Source of the DNA: Halosimplex amylolyticum
Lineage (GTDB): Archaea > Halobacteriota > Halobacteria > Halobacteriales > Haloarculaceae
Length of the DNA stretch: 64,000 bases
NCBI RefSeq assembly: GCF_051414035.1
Contig: NZ_JBLKNW010000003.1
Location: 248,001 to 312,000 of the forward strand
Direction: 5' to 3'
Positions within the stretch are counted from its first letter, which is position 1; the number at the start of each line of letters is the position of its first letter. Positions 8,667-15,926 of this stretch are shown one piece after another. Below the pieces are notes generated by a model, which was given only the letters and a program-made list of their open reading frames with translations, was not told where the DNA came from and did no database searches. Both the position numbers and the translations under genes were made by a program.

Positions 8667-9301
8667 GCACGTCAGACAACACCGACGCGGGAGGCGCGGC
8701 GTCGATGCGCGGCGTCGCCGTAGGTATCGTCACGGACAACCAGGACCCCGAGAACATGGGGCGGGTGAAAGTGACCTACCCCTGGCGCGACGACGACGGG
8801 AGCGTCTGGGCCAGGGTGGCGACGGCCATGGCCGGGAACGAGCGCGGGACGTACTTCATCCCCGAGGTCGACGACGAGGTGCTCGTCGCCTTCGCCGACG
8901 GGAACGTCCGCTACCCGTACGTGATCGGCGGCCTCTGGAACGGCCAGGACGCCCCGCCGGGGACGAACGAGGGCAACAACGACGTCAGGAAGGTCACGTC
9001 CCGGAGCGGGCACGAACTCGTCTTCGACGACGCGAAGCAGTCCGAAAAGGTCGAGATCACGACGAGCGGCGGACATAGCGTCGTCCTCGACGACTCGTCG
9101 GGGAGCGAGACGATAACGATCACGGACAGCAAGGACCAGAACAGCATCGAGTTCGACGCGACGCAGGGGTCGCTCGACATCACCGGCGGGACGGAACTCA
9201 CCATCGAGGCCCCGACCGTCGAGATAACCGGCAAAGGCAGTCTGAAACTCGAATCCGACGGCATCCTGGAGATCAACGGGTCGCTCGTCAAGATCAACTG
9301 A
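8663..9301 (+). CDS. eCIS spike, baseplate assembly protein gpV-like (VgrG C-terminal half)
   Basis: This 212-residue protein has an N-terminal OB-fold (MRGVAVGIVTDNQDPENMGR with VKVTYPW, then WARVATAMAG and IPEVDDEVLVAF), as in gpV/gp5 spikes. Residues about 110-212 consist of short alternating strands (VEITTSGGHSVVLDD, ITITDSKDQNSIEFD, LTIEAPTVEITG, SLVKIN) expected to form the trimeric beta-helix needle. It overlaps the hub gene by 4 nt and precedes the PAAR tip. Together hub, spike and tip form the puncturing device. Confidence 0.9.
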   Translation: MSTSDNTDAGGAASMRGVAVGIVTDNQDPENMGRVKVTYPWRDDDGSVWARVATAMAGNERGTYFIPEVDDEVLVAFADGNVRYPYVIGGLWNGQDAPPGTNEGNNDVRKVTSRSGHELVFDDAKQSEKVEITTSGGHSVVLDDSSGSETITITDSKDQNSIEFDATQGSLDITGGTELTIEAPTVEITGKGSLKLESDGILEINGSLVKIN

Positions 9302-9306
9302 TACAC

Positions 9307-9597
9307 ATGCCACCAGCAGCACGCGCACTCGACCAGACCGCACACGGAACGCCGCTGTCGGGACCGGGTAGTCCCGACGTCCTCATCGGCGGGAAACCCG
9401 CCTGGCGGGCCCTGTCGGACGTCCACCCCTGTCCGCTCGTGACCGGGGTCGTCCCGCACGTCTCTGGCACGGTAGTCGCGGGGAGCACCAGCGTCCTCAT
9501 CAACGGGGTCCCGGCCGCGCGCCAGGGCGACACCATCGTAGAGAGCGGTCCGCCGAACACCATCGCCTCCGGGTGCCCGTCCGTGATCATCGGATGA
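9307..9597 (+). CDS. PAAR-domain spike tip protein
   Basis: This 96-residue protein is almost entirely a PAAR domain: PDVLIGGKPAWRALSD, then VVAGSTSVLINGVPAARQGD and ending GCPSVIIG. PAAR proteins form a sharp metal-stabilised cone on the spike. The conserved His/Cys ligands are plausible at HPCP, HVSG and SGCP. It lies 5 nt after the spike gene, and its stop overlaps the start of the gp25 gene at 9594. Confidence 0.93.
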   Translation: MPPAARALDQTAHGTPLSGPGSPDVLIGGKPAWRALSDVHPCPLVTGVVPHVSGTVVAGSTSVLINGVPAARQGDTIVESGPPNTIASGCPSVIIG

Positions 9598-10082
9598 GCG
9601 GCAACGACGGACCGCCGAGAGACCGGCGAACGGCGGCCGCGACCGACGGCGGCGCCAGCCGTGCGCCCGGAGGGGCCGACGCCCGCGAGACCGCGGAGGA
9701 CTTCCTCGGGAGCGGCTGGGCCTTCCCCGTCGAGACCGACGAACGGGGGTCGATCACCCGGTCGCGCGGGCGGGTCGACATCGAGGAGTCGATCCGGTTG
9801 ATCCTGGAGACCGCGAAGGGCGAACGCGTGATGCGACCGGAGTTCGGCTGCGGCATCCACGACTTCGCCTTCGCGACGGTCGACCGGTCGACGCTGACGC
9901 TCGCGGAGACGAGCGTCCGCGACGCGCTCAGGGAGTGGGAACCCCGGATCGAGGTGCTGGCGGTGGACGTCTCGACCGAGCGGCTCGACGAGGGAGTCCT
10001 CCTCGTCGACGTCGACTACCGCGTCAGGGAGACGAACAACGAGTTCAACCTCGTGTACCCGTTCTACCTGGAGGTCTCGTGA
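9594..10082 (+). CDS. Baseplate wedge protein, GPW/gp25 family
   Basis: This 162-residue protein has a gp25-type core: WAFPVETDERGSI, IEESIRLILETAKGERVMRP, then EFGCGIHDFAFA and VRDALREWEPRIEVLAVDV. The phrase GERVMRPEFGCGI is the hallmark of the family. gp25 sits in the baseplate wedge where the sheath starts. The ATG at 9594 is preferred over 9573 because it forms an ATGA overlap with the PAAR stop. The N-terminal 35 residues are a Gly/Ala/Arg-rich tail. Confidence 0.92.
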   Translation: MSGNDGPPRDRRTAAATDGGASRAPGGADARETAEDFLGSGWAFPVETDERGSITRSRGRVDIEESIRLILETAKGERVMRPEFGCGIHDFAFATVDRSTLTLAETSVRDALREWEPRIEVLAVDVSTERLDEGVLLVDVDYRVRETNNEFNLVYPFYLEVS

Positions 10083-13000
10083 TGAGCGAACCGCCGGACG
10101 TGGACGGCCGCGACCGCGACGCGATCCTGTCGCACCTGACGGCCATCGCCCCGTATTACACGGCCGAGTGGGACCCGACCGCACCCGGGCCGGGGACGAC
10201 GCTCGCCGCGCTGTTCGCGGAGATGGCCGAGGACGTCGTCGACCGCCTCGACCGCGTCCCGGAGAAACACCAGATCGCGTTCTTCGACGCGCTGGGCTTC
10301 GACCGCCAGCCGCCCCAGCCGGCGCGCCTCCCGGTCGCGTTCGCCGTCGCCGACGGCGCCAGAGAGAACGCCGTCGTCGACGGCGGCACCCGAGTCGTCG
10401 CGTCCGCGGCCGACAGTCGCCCGGAGCAGCCGTTCACCGTTCCGGACGACCAGCGTTTCGAGGCGACGCCCGCGAACCTGCAGGCGCTCTACGGCGTCGA
10501 CCCGACCGTCGACCGGGTCTGCGACCACTGGGCCCCAGCGAGCGACGACGGTCTCGCCGTCGGCGGCGACCAGCGGCTGTTCGCCGAACGGAACCAGCAG
10601 CGACACGTCCTCTACGTCGGCGACACCGCCCAGTTGAACGTCGAACAGCCCGAGGACGACGGGCGGGCGACGATCCGCCTCCGTCTCTCGACGGACGCCG
10701 ACGCGGACGTGGTCGAGAGGCTCGACTGGCAGTACTACGGCGAAGCGCCCGTCGAAACGGGGACAGAGACCGAGACGGTCGAGCGGTGGCACCGATTCTA
10801 CCCCGTCGCGTCCGTCGACACGGCGTCGACGGACGGGGAGGTCGTCCTCGACCTCGCGTTCGACGGAACTCTCACCGAGACGGCCGTCGACGGCGTCGAG
10901 AGCCGGTGGATCCGCGCAGTGGTGCCGTCGCTCCACGAGGCGGACGCGATCGCAGACCTGCGTCTCGGGACCGACGTCGGGGTCGGGCCGGGCCCCGTCA
11001 GGGGGACCGACGGCAGCGGCGGTGGTGGCGGTGGTGGTGGCGATGGCGGCGAGGGGCCGACGAAGGAGATGACCCCCGATCGCCTGCTGTACGACGACGT
11101 CCCGCTCCCGTTCGACGACGACGACGCCGACGGGGTCGACGGAGGGGACGACGGGACGTACTACCCCCTCGGGACGGCGCCACAGCGCCAGAGCACCTTC
11201 TACGTCGCGGCCGACGAGGCCCTCTCGAAGTCGGGGTCGACCCTCGAACTGGGCTTCGAGGGGCTCGGTCTCGGGAAGCGGCCGGACGTCAAGGAGAGCG
11301 ACGCGCCGATCGATTCGGTTCTTGGCGACAGGAATCCGGAGGGGTGGGTCCGCGAAGTCGGGCAGCCGGACCTGTCCTGGGAGTACTGGGACGGGGAGGG
11401 GTGGTCGCGGATCGAGGGCCTCGCGGACGGCACCGGCGACCTGGTCGGTGGCGACCAGACGGTGCGGTTCCCGGTCCCCGACGACCTCGCGGAGACGAGC
11501 GTCGCCGGCCACGAGAACCGCTGGATCCGCTGTCGCCTGGTCGGCGGGAGCTACGGCACGTGGAAGACGACCGGGCCGTACGGCGCCTGGGAGAGCACCC
11601 ACGTCGTCTTTCCGCCGCGGTTCGACTCCCTGACCATTAGCTACGCGCAACAGCCCGAGCAGGCCCGCAGGATCGGCACTTCGTACCTCTCCTACGTCGA
11701 GGAGGCCCGAACTCCCGCGGAGCCCACGTTGTCGTCCGCGTCGGCGACCCACCTCCTCGCCGAGAACCACCTCGCGGTCAGCGACCTGACCGCCGCGTCG
11801 GGCGGGCGCGTGCGTCCGTTCCGGCGGCTCCCCGACGAGTCCCAGACGCTCTACTTCGGGTTCGACGCGCCGCTGCGCGGCGGCCCGCTCACCCTGTTCG
11901 TCGACGTCGACGACCAGCAGTTCCCGAACAAGTTCCACCCGCGGGTGCGCTGGGAGTACTGCGTCGACCCGGAGGGCCAGTGGGTGGAACTCGACGTCCG
12001 GGACGGAACCGAGAGCCTGACCGAACGCGGCATCGTTCGGCTCGTCCTCCCCGGCGAGACCGCGCCACACTCGCTGTTCGGCACCGAACGTCACTGGATA
12101 CGGGCGCGAGTGACCGGCCACCCGTTCGAGACGACCGCGCTCCCCGGCTGGCTCGGAAACCTCAGATTCCCCATCGGCGAGCTCCCGGTCGACGAGTTCC
12201 CGATAGACGAGATCCCCATCGGCGAACTCCCCGTCGACGGGTTCCCGAGCGACGAGTACCCCCTCGATCGGGTCCCGATCGGTGAACTCCCGAGCGACGA
12301 GTATCCGATCGGTGACCTACCGATCGAAGCGTTTCCCGTCGGGCGGGTCCCACTCGGCGACCTCCCCATCGAGGAGTACCCCATCGGAGCGCTTCCCGCG
12401 GACGAGTTTCCGATCGAGGAGTACCCGATCGACGAGTCCCCCATCGCGGAGTTCGCCACGGGGGAGTACACGTCGGGGGAGTTCCCGAGGGGCGAGTTCC
12501 GGAGCGGAGGGTCCGGCCGATTCGACCTCGACGACGGCGGCTTCCGGACCGACGGCGGGGTCGAGACGGTCCGGCCGTGCGGTCGGACGCTCGAGACCGA
12601 GCCGCCGGCGGGCGAGCCGACCAGGCGGCCGCCGCTCGTGACCGACGTGTCGCCGAACGCGGCGTGGGCCGCGAACGTCCGCCTGGTCGAGCGCGAGACC
12701 CTCGGGTCGAGCGACGGCGATCCGTCGCAGTCGTTCGAGACGTCGACGGCGCCAGTGCTCGACGAGACGGTCTGGGTCGACGAACTCGCCCGCCTCTCCG
12801 AGGGCCAGCGGACGGCGCTGCGCGAGGCGGAGTCGCCGACCGTCGAAGTCGAGACCGCGCCGGACGGGACCGTCGACCGGTTCTGGGTGACCTGGACGCC
12901 GGTGGGCGACTTCCTCGACTCCGGTCCCGAGGACCGCCACTACGTGGTCGACCGGACGGCCGGGCGGGTGACCTTCGGGGACGGGACCCGCGGCCGAGTG

Positions 13001-13840
13001 CCGCCCCGCGGGACGGACAGCGTCGAGGTGCGCTATCGGACCGGCGGCGGGCCGGACGGCAACGTGGCGGCCGGCGCCGTCGACGGGCTCCAGAACGCGA
13101 TCCAGTACGTCGAGGGAGTCACCAACCCGGCACCCGGGAGCGGCGGGGCGCCGGCGGAGTCCTCCCGGGAGGTCGTCTCGCGGGCTCCCGGGCGACTGCG
13201 CGACCGCGACCGGGCGGTGGCCGCCGCCGACTACGAGCGGATCGCGACGGACTCCGCGCGGGGCCTCGCGCGGGCCAGGTGCATCCCGGAGATGGACCGC
13301 GGCGGCGACTACGAGCCCGGGTGGGTCACGCTGCTGGTCGTCCCGGACGCGCCGCGCGACAGGCCGGTCCCCTCGACCGGACTGAAGGCCCAGGTCGAGG
13401 CGGCGGTCGCCGAACGCGCGCCCGCGACGCTCGTCGCGGCCGACCGGCTCGTCGTCCGCGGGCCGAGCTACGTTTCCGCGTCGGTCGACGCGACGCTGGT
13501 CGCAGCGCAGGCGGGCGGCGTCGCCACGCTGGAGGAGTCGGCGGCCGGCGCGGTCGCCTCGTTCCTGCACCCGCTCTCAGGCGGCGAGGACGGCGACGGC
13601 TGGGCGTTCGGCGACCTGCCGACGATGTCGGACCTGTACGCCGTCCTCGAGGGCGTCGACGGGGTCGACCACGTCGCCGACCTCTCGGTGACGTTCGCGT
13701 CGAGCGAGGGGGCGACGACGGTGCGCGAGGGCGACGAGTCACCGAGCGTCTCGGCCGACGCGCTGGTCCACAGCGGTACCCACGACGTCACGGTTCGGCT
13801 CGGGTCGACCGGGGCCGGCTCCGGGGAGGCGGAGCGATAG
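10082..13840 (+). CDS. Large J-like baseplate assembly protein (Afp11-like) with pentad repeat array
   Basis: This 1252-residue protein is far longer than typical family members. The N-terminus (DRDAILSHLTAIAPYYTAEW, then FAEMAEDVVDRLDRVPEKH) and the C-terminal J core (DRTAGRVTFGDGTRGRVPP, YRTGGGPDGNVAAGAV, then DYERIATDSARGLARARC) mark a putative baseplate assembly protein with a gp6/J ring fold. Two insertions stand out: a Gly8 run near residue 315 (about 11016-11042) and 23 consecutive five-residue units at 697-811 (12170-12514), consensus P-[IV]-[GD]-E-[LFY]. The start at 10082 overlaps the gp25 stop by one base; a longer frame from 9935 would run through the gp25 gene. This protein should form part of the wedge ring together with the next gene. 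Confidence 0.88.
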   Translation: MSEPPDVDGRDRDAILSHLTAIAPYYTAEWDPTAPGPGTTLAALFAEMAEDVVDRLDRVPEKHQIAFFDALGFDRQPPQPARLPVAFAVADGARENAVVDGGTRVVASAADSRPEQPFTVPDDQRFEATPANLQALYGVDPTVDRVCDHWAPASDDGLAVGGDQRLFAERNQQRHVLYVGDTAQLNVEQPEDDGRATIRLRLSTDADADVVERLDWQYYGEAPVETGTETETVERWHRFYPVASVDTASTDGEVVLDLAFDGTLTETAVDGVESRWIRAVVPSLHEADAIADLRLGTDVGVGPGPVRGTDGSGGGGGGGGDGGEGPTKEMTPDRLLYDDVPLPFDDDDADGVDGGDDGTYYPLGTAPQRQSTFYVAADEALSKSGSTLELGFEGLGLGKRPDVKESDAPIDSVLGDRNPEGWVREVGQPDLSWEYWDGEGWSRIEGLADGTGDLVGGDQTVRFPVPDDLAETSVAGHENRWIRCRLVGGSYGTWKTTGPYGAWESTHVVFPPRFDSLTISYAQQPEQARRIGTSYLSYVEEARTPAEPTLSSASATHLLAENHLAVSDLTAASGGRVRPFRRLPDESQTLYFGFDAPLRGGPLTLFVDVDDQQFPNKFHPRVRWEYCVDPEGQWVELDVRDGTESLTERGIVRLVLPGETAPHSLFGTERHWIRARVTGHPFETTALPGWLGNLRFPIGELPVDEFPIDEIPIGELPVDGFPSDEYPLDRVPIGELPSDEYPIGDLPIEAFPVGRVPLGDLPIEEYPIGALPADEFPIEEYPIDESPIAEFATGEYTSGEFPRGEFRSGGSGRFDLDDGGFRTDGGVETVRPCGRTLETEPPAGEPTRRPPLVTDVSPNAAWAANVRLVERETLGSSDGDPSQSFETSTAPVLDETVWVDELARLSEGQRTALREAESPTVEVETAPDGTVDRFWVTWTPVGDFLDSGPEDRHYVVDRTAGRVTFGDGTRGRVPPRGTDSVEVRYRTGGGPDGNVAAGAVDGLQNAIQYVEGVTNPAPGSGGAPAESSREVVSRAPGRLRDRDRAVAAADYERIATDSARGLARARCIPEMDRGGDYEPGWVTLLVVPDAPRDRPVPSTGLKAQVEAAVAERAPATLVAADRLVVRGPSYVSASVDATLVAAQAGGVATLEESAAGAVASFLHPLSGGEDGDGWAFGDLPTMSDLYAVLEGVDGVDHVADLSVTFASSEGATTVREGDESPSVSADALVHSGTHDVTVRLGSTGAGSGEAER
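12170..12514 (+). repeat. 23 tandem proline pentads inside the J-like baseplate gene
   Basis: This is exactly 115 codons that read as 23 five-residue units without a break in register: PIGEL, PVDEF, PIDEI, PIGEL, PVDGF, PSDEY and so on, degrading at the end to ATGEY, TSGEF, PRGEF, RSGGS. Synonymous codons vary between units, so the period is kept at protein level rather than by recent DNA slippage. The order of residue types differs from canonical A-(D/N)-L-x-x pentapeptide repeats because a Pro begins nearly every unit. Confidence 0.9.
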
Positions 13841-15925
13841 ATGGGTCTCGACGTACCCGAACTCGACGACCGCGAGTACGAGGCGTTCCTCGAGGACGCC
13901 CGCTCGCGCATCCCGGTCCACTCGGACGCCTGGACCGACCACAACGCCCACGACCCGGGGATCACGTTCCTCGAACTGTTCGCCTGGATCGCCGAGACCG
14001 ACGACTACCGCCTCGACCGGCTCACCGACGGCCACCTGGCGCAGTACCTCCGACTCGTCGGCGTCCAGCCCCACCCGCCGCGCCGTGCGACCGCCCGGCT
14101 GTCGGTCGACCTGTCCGCCGACGTCGACGGCGCTCGGGTGCGAGAGGGCGAACCGCTGCTGGCCGTCGCCGGCCCGGAATCGACCGAGCGCTTCCGGGCG
14201 CGCGGAGTGACCGAACTGACGGGCGCCTCCGTCGACGCGGTCGTGTCGGTCCGCCGTGAGGGCCGTTCGGACGTCACCGTCGCCAACGACGCCGACGAGA
14301 TGTCCTATCGGGCGTTCGGCGACGACCCGGCGGCCGGCGACGCGCTCTACCTCGGGTTCCGGGCCGATCCGTTCGCGGCCGCGTCGCGGCTCGAACTCGA
14401 CGTCGAGTACCACGATGCGAACCTCCCGGACCCGGCGAGCCACGGCGACGAGCAGGTGCGCTTCGAGCCGTCTCACCGCGTCGTGTGGGAGTACTACGTC
14501 CCGCCGTCGGACGGTGACGGCGAGCCGGACGGGGAAGAAGACGACGGCGGAGGCGTCCGCTGGTTCGACGACGACCGCTGGCGCGCGTTCGCGGCCGTGG
14601 AAGACGCCGAGGTGCGCGACGGGACGCGACACCTCTACGAGGGTGGCCGCGTCTCGCTCCCGGCGCCCGGCGACTGGCCGGACGCGCCGGTGGCCTTCTT
14701 CGATGGGGATGACCCCCACTACTGGGTCCGCGGGCGCCTCGCGCGCCGCGACCCGCCGGCACCGTCACCATCCTGTGACGCGCCCGAGCGGTCGCCCGAG
14801 GCGCCCGCGGTCCACTACGAAGTCCCGCCGCAACTCTCGGCAGTCCGAACCAACGTGGTCGCGGTCGAACACGCCTCGCCGGTGACGGACGTCGACTGCG
14901 ACGACCCCGACCGGCCGGTGACCGTGACCCTGGAGCGCCGCGAGGGACCGGAGACGACGGCCCGTCCCGGACAGCGGTTCCACTTCGACCGCGCGCCCGT
15001 GCAGTCGGCGACGGTCTCGGTCGGCGAGCGGGAGTGGCGCGAGGTCCCCGACTTCGCGGGCTCCGGGCCCGACGACCGCGACTACGTCCTCGACCGCGAG
15101 GCGGGGGTCGTCCGGTTCGGCGACGGCGTGCAGGGCGCCGTGCCCGAACCGGGGCAGGCCGTCGTCGCGACCGACTGCGAGTTCGGCGGCGGCACCGACG
15201 GGAACGTTCCCGCGTCGACGGCGTGGCAGTTCGAGTGCGAACCGCTCGACGCCGCCGCGGTCACGCCGCTGGGCCGGGCCACCGGCGGCGCCGACGCCGA
15301 ATCCGTCGAATCGGCGCTCGTGCGGGCGAAGGAGGAGCGACAGACCCCGTTCCGGACCGTCACCCCGTCCGACTACGCCTACGTGGCGACCCACACGCCC
15401 GGACTGCGCTTCGGGCGCGCGGCGGTGCTCACCGGGGGCGAGGGGCGCGACCCCGCGGACCCGATCCGCGTCGTGGTCGTCCCGTTCAGCCCGCCGGACG
15501 TCCGTCCGGTGCCGAGCGAGGGGTTCCTCGACGCCGTCGACTGCCACCTCGAGCGCCACGCACTGTTGACCGACGACGTCACCGCCGTGGCGCCGACCTA
15601 CGTGGCCGTCACGGTCGAAGCGGACGTCCGGGTTGTCGAGGGGACGGTTGCGGCGGAGCGACGCCGCGCCGGGGCGGACGCCGTCCGCGAGTTCCTCGAC
15701 CCGCTCCGGGGGTTCGACGGCGACGGGTGGCCGTTCGGCCGCCCGGTGTACCCCTCGGAGATCTACGAACTGCTGGAGGAGACAGACGGCATCGAGACCG
15801 TCGCGGACGTGTCGGTCGAGACGGCTGACGGCGAGTTCGAGGCGAGCGAGGCGGCGCTCCCCGCGCTCGAAGCCGTGACCGTGCGAGTCCTGGACGAGCC
15901 CGCGGACTGCGGGAGGGGGTTCTGA
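13841..15925 (+). CDS. Second J-like baseplate assembly protein (Afp12-like)
   Basis: This 694-residue protein begins immediately after the previous stop. The N-terminus VHSDAWTDHNAHDPGITFLE with LFAWIAETDDYRLDRL is the classic start of J-like wedge proteins (DPGIT.LELFAW). The C-terminal part has DREAGVVRFGDGVQGAVPEP, GGGTDGNVPAST, and TPSDYAYVATHTPGLRFGRA. The paired J-like proteins of eCIS form the baseplate wedges that hold the sheath and open on firing. No insertions like those of the upstream paralogue are present. Confidence 0.9.
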   Translation: MGLDVPELDDREYEAFLEDARSRIPVHSDAWTDHNAHDPGITFLELFAWIAETDDYRLDRLTDGHLAQYLRLVGVQPHPPRRATARLSVDLSADVDGARVREGEPLLAVAGPESTERFRARGVTELTGASVDAVVSVRREGRSDVTVANDADEMSYRAFGDDPAAGDALYLGFRADPFAAASRLELDVEYHDANLPDPASHGDEQVRFEPSHRVVWEYYVPPSDGDGEPDGEEDDGGGVRWFDDDRWRAFAAVEDAEVRDGTRHLYEGGRVSLPAPGDWPDAPVAFFDGDDPHYWVRGRLARRDPPAPSPSCDAPERSPEAPAVHYEVPPQLSAVRTNVVAVEHASPVTDVDCDDPDRPVTVTLERREGPETTARPGQRFHFDRAPVQSATVSVGEREWREVPDFAGSGPDDRDYVLDREAGVVRFGDGVQGAVPEPGQAVVATDCEFGGGTDGNVPASTAWQFECEPLDAAAVTPLGRATGGADAESVESALVRAKEERQTPFRTVTPSDYAYVATHTPGLRFGRAAVLTGGEGRDPADPIRVVVVPFSPPDVRPVPSEGFLDAVDCHLERHALLTDDVTAVAPTYVAVTVEADVRVVEGTVAAERRRAGADAVREFLDPLRGFDGDGWPFGRPVYPSEIYELLEETDGIETVADVSVETADGEFEASEAALPALEAVTVRVLDEPADCGRGF

Positions 15926-15926
15926 C

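Noticed and set aside
9935..10081. A longer start for the large J-like gene at 9935
   Set aside because: The added 49 residues are Arg/Gly-rich and lie inside the gp25 gene; 10082 gives a proper one-base overlap and a family-like N-terminus.
10064..12121. A 685-codon open frame on the minus strand opposite the J-like gene
   Set aside because: It is a GC-driven shadow: Arg/Val/Glu-rich with no motif, fully antisense to a gene with clear domains.
12091..12471. The minus-strand frame of the pentad array, which also shows a regular repeat (SIGNSS-type units)
   Set aside because: Any in-register repeat is periodic on both strands; the plus strand is in frame with conserved baseplate domains.
12170..12514. 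The pentad array as a CRISPR or DNA minisatellite
   Set aside because: Units are 15 nt with variable codons and no spacers; conservation is at the protein level.
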